In this document: positions 1 to 7,546 of the stretch, piece by piece
Position numbering within the stretch: the stretch's first letter is position 1
Layout of the letters: each line of letters starts with the position of its first letter
Assembly: GCA_002429115.1 (NCBI GenBank)
Contig: DIYS01000055.1
Location: 1 to 28,866 of the forward strand
Length of the DNA: 28,866 nt
Direction: 5' to 3'
Source of the DNA: Saccharicrinis sp. UBA6048
Lineage (GTDB): Bacteria; Bacteroidota; Bacteroidia; Bacteroidales; Marinilabiliaceae
Made by a program: the position numbers and the translations under genes
The notes under the pieces: model-generated
The model's database searches: none
What the model saw: only the letters and a program-made list of their open reading frames with translations
Told to the model about the DNA's origin: nothing

Positions 1-14
1 TTTTGACAACCTGA

Positions 15-1079
15 GGTGTTACTGAAAGTTTAAGTATATTATCTGATGCAAGATTTGGTAGTACCAGTATAGATAATACATACATCATTTACACACCTGA
101 TGAAAACTATTTTGGAAATGACACCATTGTCTATCAAATATGTGATTCTGATTCACCTCCTCTTTGTGCTACAGATACTATATTTATTACAGTACAAGCT
201 GTTAACGATGCGCCAATAGCAGCGGATTATACTTTAACTCTCATCGAAGGTTCCACCAACAGCATCAATCTGGTTGAGCTGGGTTACGATATTGAAAATG
301 ACCCGATGAGCATTAGCCTCAGTTCAACTCCTGAAGTGCCTGGTTTATTGGAAGTGATAAATGGCACAACATTGCAATTTACTGCTAACCTGGGAAGTTT
401 ATGTACAGAGCATGAAATCTTCTACACTTTATCCGATGATAAAGATTCTACTGATGTAGGACTTGTAATCATTGAAATAACTGCCCTTGATTCGGATGGT
501 GACAATATTCCGGATGTCATTGAAGATCCGGATGGGAATAATCTGGATTCGGATCAGGATCAAACACCTGATTACCTGGATGAAGATTCGGACAATGATG
601 GAATTCCGGATTTTATGGAGGCAAACATTCAGGATAACTGTGTTGACTCTCCTGCAGATACGGATAATGATGGAATTCCTGATTACATCGATCTGGATTC
701 AGACAATGACACATTTAGTGATCAGGAAGAAGGCACTGAGGATTGTGATAACGATGGCATTGCCAATTACATTGACCAATTTGATGACTGTACAGATGAA
801 GTGATCGCGCCTGAAGTTTTTACACCAAATGGCGACGGTCAAAACGATTACTTCATCATTGAAGGTGCTACCTCCGATGATTTAAAAGCCAATGAACTCT
901 TTATTTTTAACCGATGGGGAGGTCAGGTGTTCCACATGGTCAACTATGATAATTCCTGGGATGGTAAATCCAGTTCTGGTACACTTGGAAGCAACCAGCT
1001 CCAGGAGGGTACTTACTTTTATGTGTTCAAAACCAAAAGTGGTAAAGTCTTAAAAGGCACTGTCTATATTAAACGATAA
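15..1079 (+). CDS. Type B T9SS-sorted surface protein, 5' end missing
   Basis: This is the C-terminal part of a secreted surface protein. The frame reads as coding well upstream of the first ATG (306). Residues encoded at 60-230 form a cadherin/Ig-like module ending in VNDAP, followed by a second such module. From about 489 to 800 come aspartate-rich DSDGD / DSDNDGIPD units like thrombospondin type 3 calcium-binding repeats. The last 90 residues are the gliding-associated type B sorting domain (FTPNGDGQND, FNRWG, WDG, GTYFYVF, KGTVYIKR). Type B domains direct export through the type IX system and surface attachment. There is no signal peptide, and the frame is interrupted by TGA at 12-14, so the 5' part is missing, frameshifted, or lost to an error at the sequence edge. 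A PorP/SprF gene follows after 10 bases and is probably its partner. Confidence 0.85.
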   Translation, partial: GVTESLSILSDARFGSTSIDNTYIIYTPDENYFGNDTIVYQICDSDSPPLCATDTIFITVQAVNDAPIAADYTLTLIEGSTNSINLVELGYDIENDPMSISLSSTPEVPGLLEVINGTTLQFTANLGSLCTEHEIFYTLSDDKDSTDVGLVIIEITALDSDGDNIPDVIEDPDGNNLDSDQDQTPDYLDEDSDNDGIPDFMEANIQDNCVDSPADTDNDGIPDYIDLDSDNDTFSDQEEGTEDCDNDGIANYIDQFDDCTDEVIAPEVFTPNGDGQNDYFIIEGATSDDLKANELFIFNRWGGQVFHMVNYDNSWDGKSSSGTLGSNQLQEGTYFYVFKTKSGKVLKGTVYIKR

Positions 1080-1089
1080 CGCGCTTGCT

Positions 1090-2052
1090 ATGATACTTCA
1101 AAAATACATATCTATAAAATCAGTTAAGTTGCTTGCCTTATCAATCCTTATTAATCTGATTTGCAACACACAACAAGGCATTGCTCAACAAGATCCATTA
1201 TATACTCAATATATGTTTAATACTTTAGCCTATAATCCGGCTTATGCTGGTTCCAGGGATGTATTGAGCATTATGGCATTATCACGTCACCAGTGGGTTG
1301 GCTTTGAGGGGGCACCATCAACACAAACTCTGACGGCTCACTCCCCTTTCGGTGAAAAAGTTGGACTTGGTTTGACTATAACTCATGACCAACTCGACCC
1401 TGTTCAACAAACTGGCATCTATGTCGACTATGCCTATCGTTTAAGAGTTTCTGACAATGGATTATTAGCTTTTGGTTTAAAGGGAGGACTCAATTTTTAT
1501 CAAAACAATCTCAGCAAACTTAGCACTGGTAATATTAACGATGATCCGGCTTTAAACGGAGGAGATTACAGCAAAACACTTCCCAACTTTGGTTTTGGCG
1601 TGTATTACTATTCGAAACGGTTTTATTTGGGAGCTTCGGTTCCTAAGTTACTCGAAAACAAGCTCAATAATGGTGACATTGAAGTTCTGGGAGAAAGCGG
1701 ACAAGAAGCGCGGCACTATTTTATTACAAGTGGACTCATCTTTGATTTAAACAACCATTTAATATTTAAACCCAGTATCTTAGCACGAATCACTCAAGCA
1801 GCCCCTTTTTCAATGGACATTAACGCTAACTTCCTGATTAAAGAGAAGCTATGGGTAGGTGGATTTTATCGGATAAAAGAAGCTTTTGGTGGCATCCTTC
1901 AATACCAGGTAACTAATCAGTTAAAAGTTGGGTACGGTTACGACATGACGACAAGCGAGTTAAGTAATTACAACAGCGGTTCTCATGAAATAATGTTGCA
2001 ATACGAACTTAGTTTTACCAAAGATAAAGTGCAGTGTCCAAGGTTATTTTAA
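1090..2052 (+). CDS. PorP/SprF family T9SS outer-membrane protein
   Basis: This is a 320-residue PorP/SprF-family beta-barrel. It has a signal peptide ending near GIAQ (about residue 32), then the family N-terminus DPLYTQYMFNTLAYNPAYAG and the segment RHQWVGFEGAPSTQ. The rest alternates short strands typical of an outer-membrane barrel. In Flavobacterium johnsoniae, SprF-like proteins are needed for secretion or anchoring of the type B cargo encoded next to them, so the upstream cargo is the probable client (inference). It is 10 bases downstream of that cargo and 49 bases upstream of the PorE-like gene, which suggests one operon. Family membership is certain; the client is not shown by sequence alone. 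Confidence 0.93.
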   Translation: MILQKYISIKSVKLLALSILINLICNTQQGIAQQDPLYTQYMFNTLAYNPAYAGSRDVLSIMALSRHQWVGFEGAPSTQTLTAHSPFGEKVGLGLTITHDQLDPVQQTGIYVDYAYRLRVSDNGLLAFGLKGGLNFYQNNLSKLSTGNINDDPALNGGDYSKTLPNFGFGVYYYSKRFYLGASVPKLLENKLNNGDIEVLGESGQEARHYFITSGLIFDLNNHLIFKPSILARITQAAPFSMDINANFLIKEKLWVGGFYRIKEAFGGILQYQVTNQLKVGYGYDMTTSELSNYNSGSHEIMLQYELSFTKDKVQCPRLF

Positions 2053-2101
2053 GATGTAGACCGATAAAATTGCTACTTTTATAGAATAGAGCACTTGGTG
2101 A

Positions 2102-3607
2102 ATGAGAAGAATTATTCCATACATACTATTATTGATCAGCTCCTTAACTTTAGCCCAGGAAAAAGAACTGGAAAGAGCTGATATGTACTTTAATAGTTTT
2201 AATTATTCAAAAGCCATTAAAGCGTATCAAAGTCTGATCACTCATACTGACCATTCGTACTACTGTACCAAAATGATTGCCCTTTCCTACATGAAAAGCA
2301 ATCAGCCCCATGAAGCAATTACATGGTTTAAAAACTGCTTAGACTTTGATGAAGTTGAAAATAGCATCCATTTGATGCTCGGTCAGGAGTTATTAAAGCT
2401 TAAGCGCATTGATGAAGCGTCAGGTTATTTTAATAAATTCTATCAGGATAATGCCACCCCGCATCAGTTGGTGCACCAGTCCTTTTCTGAGTTTTACCAG
2501 GGCCTTTTAGTGGATACATTCAGGTACAAAATTATTCCGTTAACAATAAACAGTAAGTATGATGAATATGGTCCCTCGCTTATCAACAGCGAGATGATAT
2601 TTACATCAAACCGGCCTTTACCAGGAATTACCAACCACCGGGATGTGAATACAAATAAAGGATTCTTTAATTTGTTTGCAGTCGACAAAACCAGCACAAA
2701 AGCCATTCTTTACAGCAAAGCATTGCAATCGAAATACAATGATGGCCCAATTTGTTTCTCTAAAGATGCCAGTACAGCCTATATTACCAGAAATTCAGAA
2801 TCGGTGAAAAAGCAAGTGAATGCACTTGATATTTATGTGGTTGATTACGATAAAAATGACTGGTCGAAAAGTTCGAAATCACTGCCAATCCGCAAAGGCA
2901 ACTATTCTGTGGCACATGCTGCATTAAGCCCAGATAATAAGCGTTTGTATTTTGCATCAAATATGCCCGGAGGATTTGGTGGTATGGATTTATATGTGTG
3001 CGCGCTTAGCGGTGGTTTTATTTCGCAGCCAATCAATTTAGGCAGCACCATCAATACGCCGGGTAATGAAGTTTTTCCTTTCATTGATAAAAATGGATGG
3101 CTTTATTTTGCTTCTGATACACATCCCGGAATGGGAGGATACGACGTATTTTTTTCAAAACCAGTTAAGGAAATGTTCAGTTCTCCATTTAATTTGGGTT
3201 ATCCCCTTAACACAAGCTACGATGATTTTAGCCTGATACTTGACGAAACCAACACATTTGGTTTTTTCGCATCCAACCGTGAGGGTGGCAAGGGAGGAGA
3301 TGACCTATACGCCATCCACATCCATCACCCTTTAGATTTTAGCGTCATCAGAGCTAGTATTTTTAACAGTTCTGATTCAATTGCAATAGAAGAAGCTAAA
3401 GTGCGACTGATTGAAAATGATAAGAATCAGATTTTGAATATTATTGCTGATAAAGAAGGTCAATTTAATTGTTATTTAAAAAAAGATAAAAACTATACCA
3501 TCGAAGTAAATCACAACCTATATTCTGACTTTAAAGGTGTTGTAAATTCGGAACAGCTGCAACAATCCGATACTTTAAATTTTAATATAGGTCTACAGAA
3601 AAACTAA
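2102..3607 (+). CDS. PorE-like TPR / beta-propeller / CRD protein without OmpA domain
   Basis: This is a 501-residue exported protein with a signal peptide ending near LTLAQ. Residues about 20-130 are TPR-like helical repeats. Residues about 150-400 form a WD40-like (PD40) propeller with repeated YFASN/DLY motifs, such as RLYFASNMPGGFGGMDLYV and LYFASDTHPGMGGYDVFF. Residues about 408-501 look like a carboxypeptidase-regulatory-like beta-sandwich. This is the domain order of PorE, the periplasmic T9SS component that binds peptidoglycan. PorE, however, normally ends in an OmpA-like domain, and here the stop comes right after the sandwich. The radical SAM gene begins 37 bases later, so no OmpA domain has been cut off by a nearby frameshift. 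It probably serves the PorP/SprF protein encoded upstream (inference). Confidence 0.85.
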   Translation: MRRIIPYILLLISSLTLAQEKELERADMYFNSFNYSKAIKAYQSLITHTDHSYYCTKMIALSYMKSNQPHEAITWFKNCLDFDEVENSIHLMLGQELLKLKRIDEASGYFNKFYQDNATPHQLVHQSFSEFYQGLLVDTFRYKIIPLTINSKYDEYGPSLINSEMIFTSNRPLPGITNHRDVNTNKGFFNLFAVDKTSTKAILYSKALQSKYNDGPICFSKDASTAYITRNSESVKKQVNALDIYVVDYDKNDWSKSSKSLPIRKGNYSVAHAALSPDNKRLYFASNMPGGFGGMDLYVCALSGGFISQPINLGSTINTPGNEVFPFIDKNGWLYFASDTHPGMGGYDVFFSKPVKEMFSSPFNLGYPLNTSYDDFSLILDETNTFGFFASNREGGKGGDDLYAIHIHHPLDFSVIRASIFNSSDSIAIEEAKVRLIENDKNQILNIIADKEGQFNCYLKKDKNYTIEVNHNLYSDFKGVVNSEQLQQSDTLNFNIGLQKN

Positions 3608-3631
3608 GCACATTTTTAACGACAATTGTAT

Positions 3632-3639
3632 TACTTTTG
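3632..3639 (+). promoter_or_regulatory. Bacteroidota -7 promoter element (TACTTTTG)
   Basis: This is an exact TAnnTTTG match. No TTG lies at the ideal -33 spacing. The element ends only 5 bases before the ATG at 3645, so the transcript of the radical SAM gene would be leaderless or nearly so if this box is used. Confidence 0.5.
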
Positions 3640-3644
3640 CGGAA

Positions 3645-4535
3645 ATGAACGAGTCTTTTTTAGTCTACCACGAACCCGTATTTCGTCCTCCGTCAGAGGC
3701 GAATTCTGTTATACTCCAAGTCACTCATGGATGTAAATGGAATAATTGTACGTTTTGCGAAATGTACACCACTAAAAAGTACTCGGTTAAGCCTTTTGAT
3801 ACTATTCAAAAAGAATTGCATTTGCTTTCTACGATGGATCCCAATATCAATCGGATCTTCATTGGTGATGGTGATCTATTTTCTGTAGACTTTGAGTTTA
3901 TAATTGCTACTTTAAAAGAAATAAAGAAGCATTTTAAAAAGGCAAAAAGAATATCTACCTACGCCTCCACTCGCGAATTACAGAAATTTACCAAAGAACA
4001 ATTGCTGGCTATTCGCGAAGAAGGGTTGAACCTGCTTTACATTGGACTTGAATCGGGTGATGATGATGTACTTGATCTGATTAATAAAGGAATACATGCC
4101 GAAGAACAAGCTCAGGCTTGTCTATTAGCCAAAGAAGCTGGTTTTAAAATATCAGTAATGATATTGAATGGATTGGGCGGTCAAGAATTCACCGAAGCCC
4201 ATGCTATTAATTCAGCTAAGCTTTTAAATAAGGTACAGCCTGACTTACTTGCTCTTTTGGTCATTTCATTCCCATATGGATTTAAGCATTTTAAAAAGCG
4301 ATTAAAAGGCGATTATCATCCGCTTTCGCAACTGGAAGTCATTAAAGAAATGCGCTTATTATTAAGTTATCTTGAGTTGGAAAGTACCGTTTTCAGAAGT
4401 GATCATGCATCTAATTACCTGGTATTAAAAGGTGGTTTAAACCGAGACAGGGATAAGTTTATTGCCCAGTTGGATCATATAATTGAACACACGATCCATG
4501 TGCCGAGTCCGCACTTGAATGAATTTGACTTATAA
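3645..4535 (+). CDS. Radical SAM protein with CX4CX2C cluster motif
   Basis: This is a 296-residue radical SAM enzyme, expected to bind a [4Fe-4S] cluster and cleave S-adenosylmethionine to a 5'-deoxyadenosyl radical. The cluster motif is GCKWNNCTFCEMY at about residues 29-41, with spacing CX4CX2C rather than the common CX3CX2C. The same GC..N.C.FC.MY form is familiar in COG1032-type radical SAM proteins. GDGDLF and LLYIGLESGDDDVLDLINKG are typical of the SAM-binding part of the TIM barrel. No B12-binding domain, extra Cys cluster or RNA-binding domain is visible. The substrate is unknown. The upstream PorE-like gene is on the same strand, but a -7 box sits just before this gene, so it may be transcribed alone. 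Confidence 0.85.
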   Translation: MNESFLVYHEPVFRPPSEANSVILQVTHGCKWNNCTFCEMYTTKKYSVKPFDTIQKELHLLSTMDPNINRIFIGDGDLFSVDFEFIIATLKEIKKHFKKAKRISTYASTRELQKFTKEQLLAIREEGLNLLYIGLESGDDDVLDLINKGIHAEEQAQACLLAKEAGFKISVMILNGLGGQEFTEAHAINSAKLLNKVQPDLLALLVISFPYGFKHFKKRLKGDYHPLSQLEVIKEMRLLLSYLELESTVFRSDHASNYLVLKGGLNRDRDKFIAQLDHIIEHTIHVPSPHLNEFDL

Positions 4536-4561
4536 TATTGGAACCAATGCAATAAACTCCT

Positions 4562-5710
4562 TTACTTTGGAATTTTAAAAGCAAATGGTACCGACAAGAA
4601 AGCAAAAGCACCAACTATTTTATAAGTGGTTTCAAGGGAAAGATAATCGCCCAATAAACCAACAACCATCACCATTATAGCACCAATCAGGAAGGTAGTG
4701 GTCATAAAAACGGCATTCACAAAATTGCTATGCTGCGTTTTATAATCATTTACTATGGCTAAAAAGACCGGACCGGTAGCAAACAAAAATAAACCGGTTA
4801 GTATCAATACTACAATTTGAAGAGTTCCGGTCGTATTAATAAACAAATAAAACAATAATGGCGCACCAATAGAAGCAATGATTAAGGTATTCCTTCGGCC
4901 AATCTTATCAGATAAGGTACCTGCGAAGAACGTACCTACAACACCAGCGCCCTGCAAAATTGCCAATGAAATACCTGCGAACCAGGTTGACTCACCTCTG
5001 GTTGTCAGAAAAACTGGCAGGTAGAAAGTCAATGCCGATTTCATGGCTGCTCTGAAAAACAGGATTAAAGCGATACTTGAAATTAAAGGAAAAAACTGTT
5101 TGAACGTTTTTAGATACTCCAAACCCGTGGCGCTCCTTACATCCTCTGAAATTGAAATGTTTCTTAAGCGAAAGAACAGAATGGTAGAAGCCAGAATTCC
5201 GGTGGGGATAAAATAGGTAACGCCTTTTAGTCCCCACAATTCGACAGCACCAAGCACTGCCACCGGCCCTGCCGAGCGCGCCAACTCGCCTCCAACCATA
5301 TAAAAGCTCATGCCCATCCCCACTCTACTGCCTGATACCTTACGCATCATAACGGGTGAGGGCACATGAAAAAACGAACTACTTATTCCACTTAATAAGA
5401 CCAGCAGTACTAAAGTCAATTTATTGGGAGCAACAGGTACTAAACTCATCGCGATAGCGGTTATCGCAGGCGTAATAATAACAAAATACCTGGCCTTCGT
5501 CCGTTCAGCCAACATACCAACAAAAGGATTAAATAAGGTCGGTAAACGCTGTACTACAGATAAAAAGCCTGCAAAGGTCAGACTGATACCCATTGCATCG
5601 CGCAACAACGGCAATAAGGGAGCCAAAAAAGCTGTATACACATCATGAAAGAAATGCGCAACAGTAATTAAGCTAACTTTTGACAATTGAAACTTCTGGT
5701 CATGCTTCAT
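4562..5710 (-). CDS. MFS transporter, fosmidomycin-resistance (Fsr)-like
   Basis: This is a 382-residue major facilitator transporter, predicted to have 12 hydrophobic helices in the inner membrane. The N-terminus AHFFHDVYTAFLAPLLPLLR and the helix-4/5 region with SSFFHVPSP and YMVGGELARSAGPV resemble the Fsr group of exporters. GTLSDKIGRRN is the second-half MFS loop motif. The family exports small molecules by proton antiport; the substrate cannot be read from the sequence. It converges on the radical SAM gene with 26 bases between them. A strong terminator hairpin of the upstream gene ends about 10 bases before its ATG, so its expression depends on read-through or on a promoter hidden in that tight space. 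Confidence 0.88.
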   Translation of the reverse strand: MKHDQKFQLSKVSLITVAHFFHDVYTAFLAPLLPLLRDAMGISLTFAGFLSVVQRLPTLFNPFVGMLAERTKARYFVIITPAITAIAMSLVPVAPNKLTLVLLVLLSGISSSFFHVPSPVMMRKVSGSRVGMGMSFYMVGGELARSAGPVAVLGAVELWGLKGVTYFIPTGILASTILFFRLRNISISEDVRSATGLEYLKTFKQFFPLISSIALILFFRAAMKSALTFYLPVFLTTRGESTWFAGISLAILQGAGVVGTFFAGTLSDKIGRRNTLIIASIGAPLLFYLFINTTGTLQIVVLILTGLFLFATGPVFLAIVNDYKTQHSNFVNAVFMTTTFLIGAIMVMVVGLLGDYLSLETTYKIVGAFAFLSVPFAFKIPK

Positions 5711-5719
5711 GCTAAGAAT

Positions 5720-5747
5720 AAAAAAATCCTGAACATTTGTTCAGGAT
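5720..5747 (-). terminator. Rho-independent terminator / possible attenuator before the MFS gene
   Basis: There is a perfect 9-base stem (ATCCTGAAC / GTTCAGGAT) with a 4-base loop at 5726-5747, followed on the minus strand by a run of T (5725-5720). It terminates the cyclophilin-DUF3127 unit. The MFS start codon lies 10 bases beyond it. Confidence 0.85.
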
Positions 5748-5755
5748 TGTATTAA

Positions 5756-6130
5756 TTAAAATGGTAAATCTTCATCAGGCCCTGCTGGTGGTATATCAGC
5801 TTCGCTGAAAGTTGGTGCAGGTGCATCTGGTGGTAAAGCTGCTTCTTCTTTTTCAATTCGCCACGCTTCAAGATTTGAGAAATAGTTTACTTTCCCATCC
5901 TTTTCCCATTTACGTCCGCGAATATTAAAGCTTACTTTAATTTTATCACCAAGCTGTAAAGGATCTAATAAATTACAGCGATCTTGTGTTAATTGAAATT
6001 TAATAAAATCATTCCAGTCTGAGTTACGCTCATTTACTACCTCAATAACAAATTCACGTTTCTTAAAACTGGCACTAATATCTACAGTATTATCTATTAC
6101 AATTAAGCTTCCTACTATCTCGAAATTCAT
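5756..6130 (-). CDS. DUF3127 protein with SSB-like acidic tail
   Basis: This is a 124-residue protein of the DUF3127 family, common in Bacteroidota. Residues 1-90 are beta-rich and OB-fold-like (NFEIVGSLI, KREFVIEV, KIKVSFNIRGRKW, SNLEAWRIE). The last 30 residues are a proline- and acid-rich linker ending in DEDLPF, very like the C-terminal tip of single-stranded DNA-binding protein (DDDIPF type), which docks DNA-repair and replication proteins. This suggests a single-stranded nucleic-acid-binding or SSB-like role, but no function is established. It starts 11 bases after the cyclophilin gene and is followed by a terminator, so the two form a short operon. Confidence 0.85.
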   Translation of the reverse strand: MNFEIVGSLIVIDNTVDISASFKKREFVIEVVNERNSDWNDFIKFQLTQDRCNLLDPLQLGDKIKVSFNIRGRKWEKDGKVNYFSNLEAWRIEKEEAALPPDAPAPTFSEADIPPAGPDEDLPF

Positions 6131-6141
6131 GTTAAATTGAT

Positions 6142-6597
6142 CTATTCGTTAACCACAATTTTAATTATCTCATCACCCTGGCGAATATCATCAACGATAT
6201 CAATCCCTTCGGTTACCTTACCGAAACAAGTGTGCTGACGATCCAGGTGTTGTGTATTATCACGTCCATGACAAATAAAGAACTGAGAACCACCAGTGTT
6301 ACGTCCTGCATGAGCCATTGATAGTACCCCTCTGTCGTGGTATTGATTATCACCATCTAACTCGCAGTCGATGCTATAACCAGGGCCACCAGTACCAGCA
6401 CGTGGGCTGTCTTTATCTCTTGAATGAGGACATCCTCCCTGAATAACAAAATCAGGTATTACACGGTGAAAACGAAGGCCGTCATAGAATCCTTCTTTAG
6501 CCAGTTTCACAAAATTATCAACTGTATTTGGTGCATCATTTTCGTAGAATTCTACTTTCATGATACCTTTCTCGGTATGAATTTCTGCTGTTTTCAT
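6142..6597 (-). CDS. Cyclophilin-type peptidyl-prolyl cis-trans isomerase
   Basis: This is a 151-residue cytoplasmic cyclophilin that interconverts cis and trans peptide bonds before proline. No signal peptide is present. Catalytic motifs are FHRVIPDFVIQGG (the Arg and Phe of the active site), GGSQFFI and FGKV. The position often held by tryptophan in cyclosporin-sensitive enzymes reads THL.. (TQHLDRQH), as in many bacterial forms. The ATG at 6597 is preferred over the TTG at 6615, because a TAnnTTTG promoter box lies at 6624-6617, which would put the transcript start at or after the TTG. It is the first gene of a two-gene unit with the DUF3127 protein. Confidence 0.93.
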   Translation of the reverse strand: MKTAEIHTEKGIMKVEFYENDAPNTVDNFVKLAKEGFYDGLRFHRVIPDFVIQGGCPHSRDKDSPRAGTGGPGYSIDCELDGDNQYHDRGVLSMAHAGRNTGGSQFFICHGRDNTQHLDRQHTCFGKVTEGIDIVDDIRQGDEIIKIVVNE

Positions 6598-6616
6598 CTC
6601 AATTTTTTCTTTCAAA

Positions 6617-6624
6617 CAAAAGTA
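6617..6624 (-). promoter_or_regulatory. -7 promoter element (TACTTTTG) for the cyclophilin unit
   Basis: This is an exact TAnnTTTG on the minus strand, 19 bases before the ATG at 6597. No TTG is seen at ideal -33 spacing. Confidence 0.5.
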
Positions 6625-6860
6625 CGATAAATAGTTGAAAGCTCACATGTCGATTATTCTTTTAATAATAATCAACCCGAATATTGCATCAAAACGACGC
6701 CTTGTTCGAAATCGTACATCAACCTGTTCCGCTTTCGTGCAATATTTTAAGAGCTGAATATCTTTTATTAATTACAAAGCACTGTAATTACACACCTTAC
6801 GTCTTTTGGCACATCGATTGATATTGTCTCCCCGAATTGTAACAACAAAAATTAATTGTC

Positions 6861-7433
6861 ATGAAAACTTTAATAAACCTTTCAAATCTAAGAACACTAA
6901 CCAGTGTTATTTTATTATCCGTTATTACCAGCATTTCTTCTTTTGCCTTTCCTTTAAATAACGAACAATCAGATTCAGAAATACTTCCTACAGTAGAACC
7001 TTGGATGAATAACCTGAATGAGTTTGACAACGATGAACCTGAATTAATGGTTGAAGATTGGATGCTCAACTTAAATACCTTTGATGCTGACGAACCAGCT
7101 ATGGAAGTTGAAGCCTGGATGTACGATTATTCAGCTATGCCAGAAGAAGCTTTTGAAACTGAACTATTAGCCGTTGAAACATGGATGACTGATTTAAACG
7201 AGTTCATGGTTGAGGAAGAACAACCGCTTATTGTAGAAGCTTGGATGACAGATATGGAGGAATATTTTCATGATGTGATACTACTTGCCATGGAAGAAGA
7301 AAATCAGCTTGAAGTTGAAAACTGGATGACTTGCATGGTAGAGTTTGAAAAAGTTCCTGCTTATTCAATTGAAACCATTAAAACTATTGAATTGGATGAC
7401 GAATTTCCAATCATGATGGCTTTAAAATACTAG
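6861..7433 (+). CDS. Exported acidic protein with six VExWM repeats
   Basis: The function is not recognised. The product has 190 residues with a signal peptide of about 30 residues (hydrophobic SVILLSVITSISSFAF). The mature part is very acidic and holds six copies of V-E-x-W-M at residues 45-49, 64-68, 83-87, 105-109, 125-129 and 152-156. They are spaced 19, 19, 22, 20 and 27 residues apart. Between copies there is usually a short D/N-L-N-x-F piece and an acidic run with proline. There is one Cys (158) and no known catalytic motif. Similar WM-repeat exported proteins may exist in related Bacteroidota, but this could not be checked. It stands alone, with a clear terminator behind it. A periplasmic or surface binding or scaffold role is only a guess. 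Confidence 0.75.
   Translation: MKTLINLSNLRTLTSVILLSVITSISSFAFPLNNEQSDSEILPTVEPWMNNLNEFDNDEPELMVEDWMLNLNTFDADEPAMEVEAWMYDYSAMPEEAFETELLAVETWMTDLNEFMVEEEQPLIVEAWMTDMEEYFHDVILLAMEEENQLEVENWMTCMVEFEKVPAYSIETIKTIELDDEFPIMMALKY
6993..7328 (+). repeat. Six degenerate VExWM coding repeats
   Basis: The codons for GTTGAA/GTAGAA-xxx-TGGATG recur six times within the exported acidic protein, at intervals of 57-81 bases. The cores are nearly identical in DNA while the linkers have diverged, as expected for old internal duplication with selection on the core. Confidence 0.8.
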
Positions 7434-7463
7434 CCTTCATTTCATGACAATACAATCATATAG

Positions 7464-7486
7464 AACCGGCAATAGCCGGTTTTTTT
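7464..7486 (+). terminator. Rho-independent terminator after the WM-repeat gene
   Basis: A perfect 7-base stem (AACCGGC / GCCGGTT) with loop AATA is followed by seven T, 30 bases after the stop codon. Confidence 0.9.
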
Positions 7487-7546
7487 GTACCCATTAAATT
7501 CTCCTTACTACCATTGATTCCAATAAATCAGGAAGTTGTTTAATTT

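Noticed and set aside
487..804. Open frame of 105 codons overlapping the calcium-binding repeats
   Set aside because: It is a shadow frame caused by the repetitive Asp codons (GAT read as ATG/ATT), giving a Met/Ile/Arg-rich nonsense product.
4536..4561. ATTGGAACCAAT hairpin between the radical SAM and MFS genes as a terminator
   Set aside because: The stem is only 5 bases, with a 2-base loop and no T run on either strand.
6142..6615. TTG start at 6615 for the cyclophilin
   Set aside because: The TAnnTTTG box at 6624-6617 overlaps or abuts this codon, so the transcript would begin at or after it. ATG 6597 fits the family start.
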